Assembly (NCBI GenBank): GCA_024362935.1
Contig: JANCRA010000001.1
Span: forward strand, 58,045,930 to 58,109,929
DNA: 64,000 nt
Reading direction: 5' to 3'
Source: Setophaga petechia
Lineage: Eukaryota; Chordata; Aves; Passeriformes; Parulidae
The position numbers and the translations under genes are program-made. This document shows positions 1 through 13,461 of this stretch, piece after piece. Positions within the stretch are counted from its first letter, which is position 1. Each line of letters opens with the position of its first letter. The notes beneath the pieces were generated by a model. The model was not told the origin of the DNA. It did not search any database and was given only the letters and a program-made list of their open reading frames with translations.

Positions 1-3000
1 GCAGTTGATTTGGAAATGCTAATTAAAAATAGGATTTGACGTGCATCTGCCCAACTGTGCATGCCCTGCTCAGGAGGTAAGACTTCTCAAAGGCCACACC
101 TTGCCGATGCCACAGAGTTTTCCCTTTCCACAGGGCAGGTCAAGCCCGAACTGCACTGCTGCTCCTGTCCTGCACCTGCTGCACTTCTCTGCAGCCATGA
201 TGCTTCTCCCAGAGGGCAGATGGGATTGCAATCCTCACAGCCTGTCTCTCCTCTCTTTCTTTTTTTTTTTTTTTTTTTTGTTTAAGGAGTGACCTTCTAA
301 AAGCAACCCACCTGTCTACAGAACACTCTTTCCTGGTATTTACCAAGGATATTTGAACAGATTTGACTGTAATGAATGTCACGCCTCTAACCGCTGAAAT
401 GAGCGAGTCATTCCCAGACTTCCATTTCTGTTGTGTTTTTTTTTTTCCTTTGAAAAATGCTGTTTATTGAAACATCCATAAAATCTGCTTGGCAGCCTCA
501 GGGCATGAGCCTCAGCTGTACTCCCTGTGTGTACTCAACACTGGCACTGCTGGAAGAGACCATGGAGAAGTTCCCACTCTGCAGATTGTCCAGTTACAGT
601 TTCGTTCCCCAATTCAGGGGAGGGGGACAGGCCAGGGAGCACAAGATCATGCTTCTGCACGGATGCAACGAAGGGGTAGGAGAGGAAGTTTGCACACTCC
701 TCAGGGCAGAGAGCTTTCACTAGCACCTCTTGGCAAGTTGCAGAAGCTGTTTGCAGATTGTCATTATAAAATACCAAATTTACTGCACACAGAAACAGTA
801 CACTGAGCATTCCAGCATATTTTGCCTGCCACTTCCCTTGGGCAGAGCGCCCCAAATCAACTCTGCCTTAAGGAAGGCACCTGCAAGCAAAGCAGCTTTT
901 GGGGAAGTCATTTATCTCTTAGCATTTCTGCTGCTAAGATTCTTAGTTTTGTAAAAGCTGTAATTATAAAATACACTTCAGTTACTTTCAGCACCACTGA
1001 AATGCCTCTGTGGTGGCAGGAGAGAAATCCACCCATCAATCCTATCAAGCACCGGGAGTGGGTCAGAAGTGAGAATCCCTCACAGAGGACATAACCACAG
1101 TACCAGTAATTAACAAAAAGGGAAGACAGAACACGGACTGAAAAAAGCAGCCTGCGCAGACCAAACACCCCAAAAGCTCATGTGGAAAACAAACAAACAA
1201 ACCAATCAGAAGCCAAGGAAAAAATCTCTGACTTTGGAAGTTGGCAGTCTGATTTCTTAATCGAACCTGCTGGAATTGAAGCCTGTGGATGACCTTCACT
1301 GCATGGCACATGATGCCCTTGTGCGCTGCACTCTGGGGGTTTTGGAAAGAGGACTTTAATTACCTCAGGAACAACTCCTCACAGGGTGAAAGCAGCCCAG
1401 GGTGGATCTGCCTCACCGACCCGCTGCTCTGGGCCGGGTGGGTGTGAGTGCCACGCGTAGAACACCCTGAGAACAAATCCAGCAGTGCAAAGCTGAGCCC
1501 GGAGATCCCTTCCCGTGTAATTACAGGGTGGTGCCGCTGGGCAGACAGCTTCACGTGGAGCTCCAGCAGCCCACAGCTAGCCAGAACAATCTGGCAACAA
1601 ATGTAGCTGGAAGGGGACAAAAAAGGCACAAGCTTGCCCTGAATTGGGCAGACCTGCCTATAAATAGACATAGGGGCTGATCAAGCACATCTCTGCTTGC
1701 TGATTTCTCACGTCAGTGGGATCTAGGGCCAGGTGCCTACTTTATATCAGAAAATAGCCTCGCCAACACATGCTAAAGATGTCCCGCTGCTCTCTGCCTT
1801 GCATCTGGAAGGTATGCATGTGGACTTATAAGGCATAAGTCAGTGGTTAGTCCACCTGATTATAAATCACGTGACTCTGTACTATGACCACACTAAAACC
1901 CTGCCATCAATTAAAAAAGGGAAAACTAGAGCTACCCTATAATTTTGGTCAACTGAATCAAGCCTGTTCCATGGACTCACACGCATTTAGTTCCAGATCT
2001 GTCATACAAAGGAGAGGCTCAACAGCCACATCCTCAATGATTTACACGTGCAGCTCATGGGGCTGACAGGCTGAAGGATTTTGTTCCCTCAACAAAATGT
2101 TCCCTTGACAGGAAAAAAAGAGAGAAAAAATGAGCCGCGGCATCACCAAAGGTGCTAGAATGGTAGAGGGACTTCTGTCACAGCTGCAGCTTGGGCAGAG
2201 GTGCTCCTTCCTTCCCCAGCCCTGGGGGCTGACCCTCCCACCCTTCCTGCTGCTGGCACAGGAAAGTGGGGAGCAACGCAGAGCCAAAAGGAATCGCACT
2301 GTGCTGCCTGGGGAAGGGAAGAGGATTTTCCCAGGAAGCACGTGCACTGGTTGCACACCACTGCTCAGCAGAGGCTGTGTCACCACCAGCACTGCCGGAC
2401 TGATGCTTGTCACAGCCCAGCAGCCTGAGCTGAAGAGCACCAGAAACCACTGTCATGGCTGCCTCACACTGGTCACTGATTTACACCCTGGTGTCTTTCA
2501 CCTATTTCCTGCCCCCAATCTAAGTTCAGCACTCCACCGCCCCCACAACATCCATCTCCAGGCAAGCCACGAGAAAACCTGGCAGCGTGTGCTGTGCTGC
2601 CAACAGGTTTTACTGCAGGCATGGAAAGCCCAGTCCTCACTGGAAGGGACTGAGGAAGGACTCTCCAGAGGACCTAATTCTGAGGGCTTCTCCTTCACAT
2701 CTCAGAGATTTCCTCTGAGGCTCCTCCAAAGTCACCACTAAGTCCAGCATCAAAGCCAGAGGAAAGTGCTGCTGTGCTGCTGCTTGGCTGCTCTGCCAGC
2801 ACCGAGGAGCTGTGGAGCATGTGGAGCCTTGCACTGATTAAACCCCAGTGATACTGGGACAGAAAGCATGACCCCATACTCCATTTAGGGAACTGCTGTT
2901 GTGCCTTCACAGAGAGGACAGATGACTGGAGACAGAAGAAGGAAGGAAAGGAGAAAAGGGAGACACTACCCTGTATCAGTCCTTTGCAGTCTTCCCCCAG

Positions 3001-6000
3001 GCGCCCATCTTGCCTCTATTGGCTGTGAAGGGACAGACTTCTTAGGGGGAAGCAGGCTTTAAAGTACACAAACAGAGCCCAACTTCTCTGTCTCCCCAGT
3101 CACAGCAAAGCATTCTTTTGGGATCACCTCTGTGATCAGTCAAACACATGCTGCTGCCTCAGACTCAGATAGCAGCATTCCCACACATGGCCCTGGGGGC
3201 CCTGGATGTGCCCAGAGAAGTCTTGGCAGCAGCCACCACTGCCCTCCCATGACTTTGCCAGAGTGAGTTCACAGCTCTGGCCCTCTCTACCCTAACTCTC
3301 CTGGCTTGCCTGTGTGCCCCTTTTGCTGAGCTGTGCCTCCCTTTTGCTGTCAGTAGCTTTCCTTGGCATTTCCCGGCCATCCACTCCATCAAGAGTTCAG
3401 GAAATCGAATCCTGGCACTTGCATAGCATTGCTCCCATTTTCTTACTTCTTTAAGTTTATGAATTTCCAGGCTCTTTTCACAGCCCACTGCAGATGTTGA
3501 AGGAGATGCCACCATCCACATTCCACATGTGGAATCAGAGTTTTGTGGAGAGGTCTTGTGGTACTTTGTGTTGCCCAGGCACCCACAGCACTGATTAGCG
3601 AAACTCTTAGGTTTCAAGCAAAGCAACCCTGGAAAGGACAGCTTGGAAACCTGACCTGGTGTGGGGCTTGTTGATCAGCAGCTAAATCATGATTACAGAC
3701 CCGTCCTGACCATGCTGCATCAGCATGTCTGATCCCTGTGCTGTTCGCATAGATGAAAGAACTGCAGCGTGTATGAACTCCATACATTTGATATCTTCCT
3801 AACCTGTCCTGTGCAGTCTGCCCCTTGAGAAAAAAGCCTAAGTAGAGCAGAAACCCTCTTGATAAAAGTATCTCTGTGTTTCTAGTGAAATCCAACTGGT
3901 AACTCCACTCCAGTCTCCCTGTCAGCAGCATTCCCAAGCATACCCTGCTTGCTCACATCAGTAAAACCCCTCAGTCAACCAGTTTGTCTGAAACACAGCT
4001 GGAAATATAAGCCATACATCTGAGAAGACAAGCAGAGCAAAGATACTCTAAGCTGAAGTTTAAAAAGTAGCTGGGTTACTCAGAGATGTTTCCCAACATT
4101 CAACAGCCCAGAGGAACACCCCTGAAATCACACAGGTTCCTCTGCACTGGTCACCTTCCCCTCAGCTACCTGTACCGCTTGTTCCTGAGGCATAATTGTG
4201 ACTTGGCTCTTATTTCTCATCTGAAATCACAAGTGCCAGTGAATCCTGCGCACATCCCAAAACCAGCTGGGTCAGGAAGAAGCTCCATTTCCTTGGGCAC
4301 CGCTCCTGACCGTTGGGAAGTTTGCACAAGGCTGATGCCGGTAAAGCTGGCTCAGAGCAGCCTGTCTGATGCCACCTGACTGTCCATGTGTGAGAGCCTC
4401 CCCAGCGGCTGCTGAAAGCCCCATTAACGGCTGTACCTGGGCAGGCATTGTCAGCTGTGCCACACACCAGGTGTGCCCCACCAAGGCAGCAGCAGCAGGA
4501 AACGCCTGCTGCTAAATTACACATGGGGATGGTCTTGATGCTGTTCTCAGATAGCACCCTGGCACCTCCTGAATAGATTTTCACATCAAAGAATCCCTAA
4601 TACAAACACACTTTGTTTACAGTGCTCCTCAAAAAACGTTGTTCAACATCTTCTCGACATCTATAAATCACTGATCAAGCCAACATCTACAACTCCTAAC
4701 CCAGCCAAATGCCAAGTTCTGCTGGGAGTTAAATCCCTCCCAAATCTCTGCAGTGCTCCAGGGGACGTGCTGGTGAAGCTTTGCAAGAGCACTATGATAG
4801 CTTCCAAAGGATCTTGCTGAGGAAAATGCCCAGCAGGACCCTTCCTCAGAGCGCTGGAACTACAGAACTATAGTAAACAGCCCTTCAGCACTGAACTAGA
4901 CCCTCATGATCTAGTGCATATGATTAAAAAACTGACATTTAACTAAATAGTGTATTAATAAGAGAAAAACCATTACAATGCAGCCAGGGTAGGAACACAT
5001 AACTTACTGCAAGCTGAATTCAGCTAGCTGAAACCGAACAGGTGACCCAAGCAGCCCACATTCTGTGCCTGTGTTTATATGTTCATTATCTGGATACAAA
5101 ACGAAGCTTTAAACACAGTCCTTTCTTTCAAGTACTGGTTGGATGTTGCACATGCAAATCTCTCAAAGAAGCGAGTCCTAGGAATTCTCTGTACAAAATG
5201 TAGGTTACGGATCCCCTCACAAAAGGCATTTCTTTCACAGAAGCCACAAAGGTTAACACACAGCCACCAAAAACCCTTCTGTAACATCCACTGGGCGGTG
5301 GGGTGCATTCTCACATCAGACTCCATGCTCACTGCTAACATACAGACTCCACGCCCTCAGCCCCACTTGCAAACACAGCTCCCGACCATGAAACCAAGGA
5401 CAGACATGACCAAACTGCTTATGCAAAAGGAGAAGCTGGTTCCTCAGTTCCTGCTAAGCCATGTGGTAATCCTAATTAGCAGTATTTTCCAAGTAATTAT
5501 AGTCTTAGAATAGTGATGTTAATAAAAACAACAAGTAAGAGGCCACCTGGGATAGTTCTGTCGTGTCTCAGTTGAAATTCTAGTAAACACTTCTGGAATT
5601 CATACCAGCAGACAGTTTGGGAAAAAAAAATCTCAAATGTACTTCACAGTTCAGTTAAATCAAAGCAAATCTGATTCCCCTGAAGTCTGAGTCAATGTCA
5701 GTTGATGCAAATGAGCATTTGTTGAACAAGTGAATCCCTAAATGCATTCAGCCTTGGAGCCAGAATCACACATGGTGTAACTTGTTAATTTGCCTCTGTG
5801 GGGCATCAAGAAAATATTTTCTGCTTTTTTAAAAGAACAACACGGGTTATTAAATCTCCCAGAAAAAGTTCTCTATTCAACTACGACAGCTACCATACAG
5901 GATGTGATTCATTCCGATTTTCCTTATTCAGATGCATGCCACAATCAGGCACAAGCTTTGGCACCAAAGGCAGTCTGGGAAAGACTGCAACGCATTAAAG

Positions 6001-8029
6001 TGGAAATCACATCCACCATTCCTAGTTCATTGTCAGGAACACCTCTTCCTCCTTTTGAACTGCAGTCCTCCACTGCCTCTACCTTTTGTTCTGGCAGCAA
6101 GGGGATCTTTGGCTACCTCAGTGGTCAAGTTTTTCTTGAAACTATGCTTAGGGAAGCCTTTTCAATATTCCCTCAAACCTGTTGAATAAGCCAATGCTCC
6201 AAAAAGCCCAGTATAAACTGCCATCTCCACAGGATGAAGAACTGCCAAATTCTTTCTTTGCCCTTCTCTTCCTTTCTTTGTGTTCTTTGGGATTTTTAAG
6301 GGTCAAAACCACACCTCTCCAGCAGGGCCATCAAACACCATTTGCCCCAGTGTACACAAGGTCCTTGAATATTTCTTGTCCTTGGACTCATCCCTAGGAT
6401 TATCACCAGATGCACTGACTACCAGCACTGGTGCCAGGGACCCACATGGCAGTAGCTATGGAATAAAAGAAGGGGTTAGGGATGTATTTTAGTCACCCTT
6501 CTAACCACCTCATCTGCCACTGACCTACGGACCACAGCCACAACAGTGAAGCACCATGCCCAAACTTTAAACGTCGAAATATCTGAAATGTCTCTCCTCC
6601 AATGAACATTTTTGGAGATGACTTCTTATGTGCCAAATAAAGGTTCAGTTTCACCCTTCCTACTTCAGCAAATGTTCCTGAATGCAGTTGAGAAGCCCAG
6701 CAGAGAAGAGAACATGCCTTTGCCCCAGCCCAACGTGTTGCACCAGTCCTGGACTCTGCTGCTGACACAACAGCTATAAATCCTGGGTTCACCCTTTTTA
6801 AGCACTTCAAAACGTTTTTTGTGAGGATCTTGACAACCTCCCAGTAAAAAGCAGCTGTCAAAATGTATCATACTATATCCTAGCAGACCTCCTCCACACT
6901 GCTGCTATAATTAGGTTGGGGTTTTTATTTTGGCATTAAAGCAGCTTGCAGAGAATACAATTTTGAGTTTGAACAAGTGAAATGTTCCAAGTACATCAGG
7001 TCCATAATTACATTTCAATTTGAGAAGAATGTGTTCTGTTTAAAAGGAAGCAAGCAGCGTAGTTGGTGGTAATTTAATTTACCTTCCAAAGCTTCTGAGA
7101 TTTCTGGAAGCCCAACCCTCAGAGTAACTGCAGTTCACCAAGAACACAGAAAATGGGAAACTCCCAAGTGAGCACAGTGTCCACGTGTCCCTTTCAGTGC
7201 GGCACTTTATAGGAGAAGCTCAGAAGCTTTTACCCTCCAGTTCTCTTGTGACCCTTCCTTGACCTCACTGACTCTGAGAATTGGAGTCCCCACCCCAAGG
7301 GCCAGTTACAGACAATGTGACACAGCTGTCTGGCTGCTAGTGGTGCTCATGTGACACAAAACACTGATAAATAAGGCTTCACTGCCTTTGCAGACATGCT
7401 GTGTCAACCCACCTATGCCAAACAGGCAGCAGTTAACAAGGAGCCTGGCTCCAAAAACACACAGAGGCATATTTCTGACAGTCCTGGCTAAGGATGTAAA
7501 CCAGAACACTGCTTACATTCACGAGTTGCCTGGACAAAGAGAGGGAAAATAGAGCCATAATAAGTTGCTGAGTTCCCTCTGTCTCCTAAGATGCTCTGTC
7601 CTGCTATTCCAACAAAACCAGTGATGGCCAACAGCAAAGAATTTAATCCCTGAATATAACAGCCCAGCTCTCCTAACTGGGCAAGAATCTAAACACAGTA
7701 AGAAAAAGCAGCAGCCAGTGAAGTCAAGAAGGCCGGCACCAAGTGACCAGCACTGCTTAATTTTTCCCTGCCTAATTTATTTGAACAAGTTGTCTGAAAC
7801 AATAAGCAACTCTGAAAATATACACAGCTATGTTTCCCAAACAGGTACACAAACATCTTGAAGCAGTCCACAGCCACTCTGAACCTCAACCTGATCCTAC
7901 ATAAAACATCAGCACTAGAGTTCTAGGGTTTTATTTCCATGCAGACAACTTGCCCTCTAATTATATTTCCTTCATATTTAACAAGGTAATTTTCTCCCCA
8001 TCACTTCAGCTTATTTTTCATTTGGCAAA
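1..8029. other. Gene-free stretch, moderate GC
   Basis: I find no coding exon, RNA gene or recognisable transposon here. The open frames present, the longest being about 200 codons on the plus strand at 2130-2741, have no splice or promoter context and no protein-like composition I trust. The only simple repeat of note is a 20-base T run near 260. It is either intergenic or intronic; the window alone does not decide. Confidence 0.6.
260..279. repeat. poly(T) run
   Basis: About 20 uninterrupted T follow a CT-rich stretch. This is an ordinary homopolymer. It could be the reversed poly(A) of an old retroposon, but I see no element body next to it. Confidence 0.85.
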
Positions 8030-8207
8030 CATCAGGGAGCAACTGGTCCCTCTCAGAGCAGAGGAACTTGTTCTCCTTAGTGTACTTTGAACATCGGAGT
8101 AGTAAGGTCAGACCAAGCTATTCTTCTATATATTCATATAGAAGCAGAACCTTTTGCTTCTGTAGCACATCACAGAGCACTTTCTACTTTGGGTGAGGAA
8201 AAAAAAA
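8030..8207 (+). repeat. Left arm of a 2.4 kb-spaced inverted repeat
   Basis: About 170 bases match, at roughly 85-90% by eye, the reverse complement of 10601-10785. Shared blocks in order include TCTCAGAGCAGAGGAACTTG, AGGTCAGACCAAGCTATTCT, ATATAGAAGCAGAACCTTTT and TAGCACATCACAGAGCAC, and both arms run into an A-rich tract after GGGTGAGG. Two opposed copies of an interspersed repeat would give this pattern, and so would a local inverted duplication. I do not recognise the family. Two transcribed arms could pair into a long hairpin with a 2.4 kb loop. Confidence 0.85.
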
Positions 8208-10600
8208 CTCTCCTTATCCCCCCAGCAAACTGCACACCCTCTGCAGAGCCAGAACACCAGCAGCAGGCCAGAGATTCCCTACCTCATATCCAGGGAGAGA
8301 GAACACATGCCCCTAGGCCACACCTTGCCCTGGACCAAGCCTAGCTGTTGTGGAGCTCAGTCTGGTGTCCCCACCTCACAGCCACAGCCATTGCAGCCAG
8401 CCCTTTGGCTCCACGACTTGGGGCTGACTTAGAACAGGGCCAGTGTGGCTGCACCCCAAGGAGCTGGCATGGGTCTCCTGTGGGTTGGGACAGCCCTGTC
8501 ACAGCAAGATCAGCTGCTGCTTTCAAAGATGAGTAGGATTTAAAAGACTAGAGAATTTGCCATTATCCTGAAATCACATCTTCAAACTACAGCAGGGTCC
8601 CAGGAAGGGAGTGCAGGAAAGGCAGGAGTGGTTCCACAAGCCTACAGGTTCAGGTTAGTGCCCATGCCAACCTTAGAGATGCCCTGTGTGCAGTCCAGAG
8701 CACAGCTGCTCAGCAGGAGCACCAGCCTTGGGAGACTGGGACACGCTCTCAGAGGCTGGGTGTTCCCCATCTGAGCAGCTCCACTTGGCAAATTCAGTTT
8801 CTAAGTGCCTGGCTGCATGGCGTGCACTTAAATACTGCCAGTGCCTGCACTCACTGCATGTGCACAGGACATTTAAGTAACCTCCTCTGGAGGAGATGAA
8901 CGAGTAACTGCTGAAAGGTCACAAAATAAATGAGTTTTGTGTCTAAGAGCAGATGGAGAGAAGTGCTGCAGCAGAGCCTTTTTGTAGCCCTCCGGGTGCC
9001 AAGTGAGGGCTCAGATTGTGAGCACCCATCAGAGGCATTACACACATGTCCTGTCTAGGGCACAGGTTTATTCCTAACCCATTCCTTGCTCAGCTTCCCC
9101 AGCCTGAACTCATTCAGGATGGAGTGCTGTCACCCACAGTCCAGTCTTTCCACACATTGTGTCGTTCAGTTTACAGCAGCAGTAGTGATTAGGATGATGC
9201 AGTATAAAATAGAGCTGTTAATATCTGCAATTAGTTAAAGCTTTAACCTTTGAAGACATTAAAAGAATGAACTAAAATTATGCCCTTAAAAACATTAGAA
9301 CAAGATGAACCCAAGCCATTAGGTAGGTACTTGCTACAAACCAGGTGTGAGACCAAATCCTTCTCCATCTCTCAAATGGAGAGTATGCCATTCCTCTATC
9401 CCAGCACACTGTCAGGATCAACTGCCTGGCAAAGCTTCTCCAGAAATGAATCTGATCTCACCAGGTCCAGCTCTGAAACTCAGAACACCTAAAAAAAACT
9501 GGGAACAAGAAGGGGTTCAGGCATGGCCCTCAGGAGGACCAGCAAGAGTGGATCTGGAAGGACTCACAAACACTTCCACTCCTTCAAACCTAAAGAGCAA
9601 ACACCATTTGGCAACGTGGCCTTGCAAACTTTGAGCACCAACACTTCAGGCAGGTTGGGTTTTTATCAGAGCCATTCGCATGGCACTGACCCAAAGCAGT
9701 GTCTGAGTTTGGGGCCACTGTCCTGGCAGATTATCTCATTAAATGGCTGAGATTTTTCACAAGAACAATCTGTCCAGTAACCTCTCTCATTTTTGAACAC
9801 ATCAGTTTTCTTCTCACTGAATTTTTTACAGCAGCATCTCCCCATCCACTGGGATGCCAGAGGCACAGCAAGTACAGGCGAATGTGGCAGCAGCATCTTT
9901 TAGGACGGTAACACTGACAGGATGAGGAACAGCCCTAGCTGCTTCACCCTGAAACAAACTTCAGTTCTGCCGATCTTGACAGAAATCAACTCTGACAGGC
10001 AGGGGCTGGCAAGAAGTAAAAGGCATAATGCAGCTTTTTAGGGATTTCCTTTTGGTATTAAAGGATTTAATGCACCCTATTTGCCATCCATGCTCAAAGA
10101 CAGCATCCTCAGCCCTCACATGATGAATGTTTTCCCTTCCCCAAAGGAAAGCTTTTCTTGACTTTTTGAAACACATCCCAAGCTGTCCCTGTAACAACAA
10201 ACCAATTTCCTTGCACTGACCACAGGAAGAGACAGACAACTGAGGCAAGATAGTTCAAGTGTCCTAATTGTAAACAGGATTCCACAGTATTCTCATTTAT
10301 ACCAGACAGCTCCCACTATATACCCCCTATAAAAACACCCTCTAAGTACAGTGACCACCCAGAAGTGAAGGACTGGATTCCAAGAGGTTGTGGGGAGGGA
10401 TGCAGCTCAGTAACACACGTGTTCTTATTTATGTAATTCTTTAGAAAAATTATATTGAGCTTTAAAAACATAAAATTAATTGTTGATGTCAACAGAATGC
10501 AAATGACTAGAACATCTGTGCTGGAAAAATACATTCGTGCTAGTCAGAGCAGTGCATTGGCTACAATTACAGCAGTAAGATTTAAACAGAAAGGAGATTT
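8208..10600. other. Spacer between the inverted-repeat arms
   Basis: This is ordinary single-copy sequence with no supported exon. It forms the would-be loop between the two arms. I see no terminal inverted repeats or target-site duplications that would make the whole 2.75 kb block one transposon. Confidence 0.5.
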
Positions 10601-10785
10601 CTTTTTTTTCCTCACCCAAAGTAGAAGGTGCTCTGTGATGTGCTAAAGAAGCAAAAGGTTCTGCTTCTATATGAAGCAATGCTGCAGAATAGCTTGGTCT
10701 GACCTTCTTACTCTGATACCCAAAGTACACTAGGGAGAACAAGTTCCTCTGCTCTGAGAGGGGATGGTTACTCTCTGACACTTGC
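10601..10785 (-). repeat. Right arm of the inverted repeat
   Basis: This is the reverse-complement partner of 8030-8207. Homology begins at the T-rich tract after position 10600 and continues past CAAGTTCCTCTGCTCTGAGA, then fades in the stretch near 10785. Differences are scattered substitutions plus a small indel in the middle (TCTTCTATATATTCATATAG against a longer block in this arm). That suggests an old duplication or two independently inserted repeat copies. Confidence 0.85.
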
Positions 10786-13410
10786 AGCACAGGGCTGCAC
10801 AGAGCAGCCTCAAAAAACACAAAGGTTTCTGGAGTCTCACGGATGCAAGTGTCAAGCACTGCTCAGCCCCATCCAGGGAGAAAAGCAGGTCTGCACCAAC
10901 ATCTGCTAAACTGAAATTGCCAGAAACGTACAGAAATCCACCAGCCCAGGTGCAGTGCATTCATATTCACACCTGAGAAAGTCACCTTCATCACCTGGCT
11001 GTAACAGCAATAGAAACCTGGAATCTCCCCCCCTTAGATACTAACAGAGGAGCCCAGCTATCCTGTGGCAAGGGGAAGGAACTGGACATGGAGATCATAT
11101 TTTTATTTCCAGTTTGGTCCAGTACATTTTCTAACGGCATAAAATAAGAAGACACCTCTGCTTTTGTCTGTCAATCATTTGGTGAAAAAAGAACAGGAAA
11201 AAGCCTGCATCTGAATTCTTTCCTCCTTGAACTCTCTGCATTTCTCTGCAAATCAGCCATGCAAGGTATCTTAGTTTACCCCCTCCTAAGAGAAGCCGAG
11301 AACTTCTTAGTAATTAACATCTTTATTGTCAACATCACTCTGGTAAAACTCAACCAAGGCAGAGACAAGTTATTAATGTCTCATTTTACAGACCAACAGC
11401 AGAGAATACAGCCTGGATTAATATCCTAATCGTTTTACCCAGCCCGTTGTTATCAGACCTGAATCACCAGAGAGGGAGCTCAGCACCTTTCTGAGCTGGA
11501 AATGCAGAGAGAATGAGCAAACAGCTGGGCTGGTGCATCCACAAGGAACATCTGAGTTCCAATCACATGTTATTTGGTTAAAGCCTACATCCTCTTGTCA
11601 GCACTACCCAGAGTTATAGCAATGGAGTCACCAGTGCTGAAGTGGGTCAGCAATCTCCTGAGCACCAGAAGACTGGAAATAAGTGCCAGTCACTGTTCAG
11701 GTGTTTATCTGTAATTACTACCCAAGTGCACAGGGAGCTCCCTATGTGGCAGGGCTCACCAAACATGACAGCAGCACCATGGCCATGGCACTGCGCTGGC
11801 TGGTGTGCACACACTGCTGCCTCCCAGCACACGGAGCAGGGAACAGCTCAGTGCTTCTAATCCCACATTCAGGCAACGGTCCCATTGACGTCAAACATAA
11901 ATATTGGAGAGTTCAGCTGTGTAAGCCTCTGGAGCAGGGAAAACAAGTATATTTTCAGTACTTAAATGCTTGGCATGCTCTTAAAGAGAGTTCAGATGAA
12001 GCCTTCAAGAAACGTCCTTCCAAAGAAGAACCTGGGGCTGTCCCAACCATCCTGCTGAGCCATATTCTTCCCTACACTGTGGCACCAGAGCATCAGGCTG
12101 AGGCACCACTGTGCTGTCCTTCCCTAGCCACAGAACATAGCACCCCTTCAAGGCAGGGAAAAAGCACTGTATGCAAGCAGTGCCTGCACCTCAGCCACCT
12201 CCCAAGCTCCTCACACATGTGGACATGCCTGTAACAGCAGCCAGCTAGAGGAAAATCCTTCCAGGCTCCCCTACAAGCAGGCAGGACAGACTGCCAACAG
12301 GCTACAACTCTAAAGGCTGGTTTGAAATTCTTCCCTCTGCTCACTGCTATCAGGGGCTAAAATCAGCACCAGGGGGGAGCTCCTCGGGACAGGAAAGATC
12401 TCACTGCTGGGAGGATGAACAGGACAGCAGTGTGGCTCAGCTCACATCTGTGGTGTGATGCAGGAACGGTAGGATGGGACACGGTAGTTGCAGCCAGGGC
12501 AGTTTATATTTATTAGCACAGAAGTGTAAAAATATTTGGTGGTAAAATGAACCCAGCGGATGTTTTTGCTGGCAGGAGCCTGGGAGTGACAACTGCACCA
12601 CGCATTGTGAAAGAGCAACAGCTGAGCATGTGCTAGGGCTGCTTTCACACTGCCAGCGAGGCATCCCATGCTCTGGGATTAATTGGATTAGAGTGGCTTT
12701 CCACTTCCCACCCAGATCAATTGGCATTTTAAGTAATTCACTTATCGCCCTGGAGAGTGAAAGACTGAAGTAGCTTCAGCACTACGCCTTTTGCACAAGT
12801 TTGAGAGCCTTCTCCTCTCCCTGAGCCCTTGCCTCCTGCTCCTTTCTTTCCTGCTTTCCTATATTTTCACTCTGTTCAGCTTCTTGCACAAAACGATCAA
12901 TTAATGTGATGCAAAATAAAACACATTTGAGAAATTTCCACCCCATTCCCCCTACACAGACAGAGCAAAGAGAATATTTTAAACTTCCTTCTACTTGAAA
13001 TCAGAGGGAGCATGCCCCATGAAAACAATTTCCAGCATAACTTGAAGTCCATTTCAAGAGCAGCGTGAAAAGCTGTTCTTCAAACTCCATTCCAGGAGCC
13101 CTGTCCAAGAAGCTGCCTTCCTGGAGAGGTATTATTCTGCCTCTGCAGGGGTGCTCTTTATACAGCTGGAAATTAATAGTCAGCGAATGCTTTGATCTGC
13201 CCTTGTACTTTTTGTAAGAACTATGTGATGACCTTCAATAATTTCCTTTCTTTGCAACTCCCTGGCTCCACACTACAGTTCAGTACAATGTCAGCATCTG
13301 AGAGGGCACAGCTGTACCAGAGAGATCACTGGTGGATATTCCTGCGGTCCAGACAACTTCTCAGAGCTGGCAAAACAGATACTGGGCAAAACATGACTGA
13401 GGTCATCAAC

Positions 13411-13461
13411 AACAGGTTACTAACAGATTTTCAGGTCAGTAACAGGTTACTACAGATTTTC
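13411..13461. repeat. Two-copy tandem repeat, 30 bp period
   Basis: The segments beginning at 13411 and 13441 share AACAGGTTACTA(A)CAGATTTTC with a single base indel. It is a simple local duplication. Confidence 0.8.

Noticed and set aside
2130..2741. 203-codon plus-strand open frame
   Set aside because: There is no promoter, splice context, poly(A) linkage or recognisable domain. Composition resembles translated non-coding DNA.
11683..12234. 183-codon plus-strand open frame
   Set aside because: No splice or promoter context, and the sequence is not protein-like.
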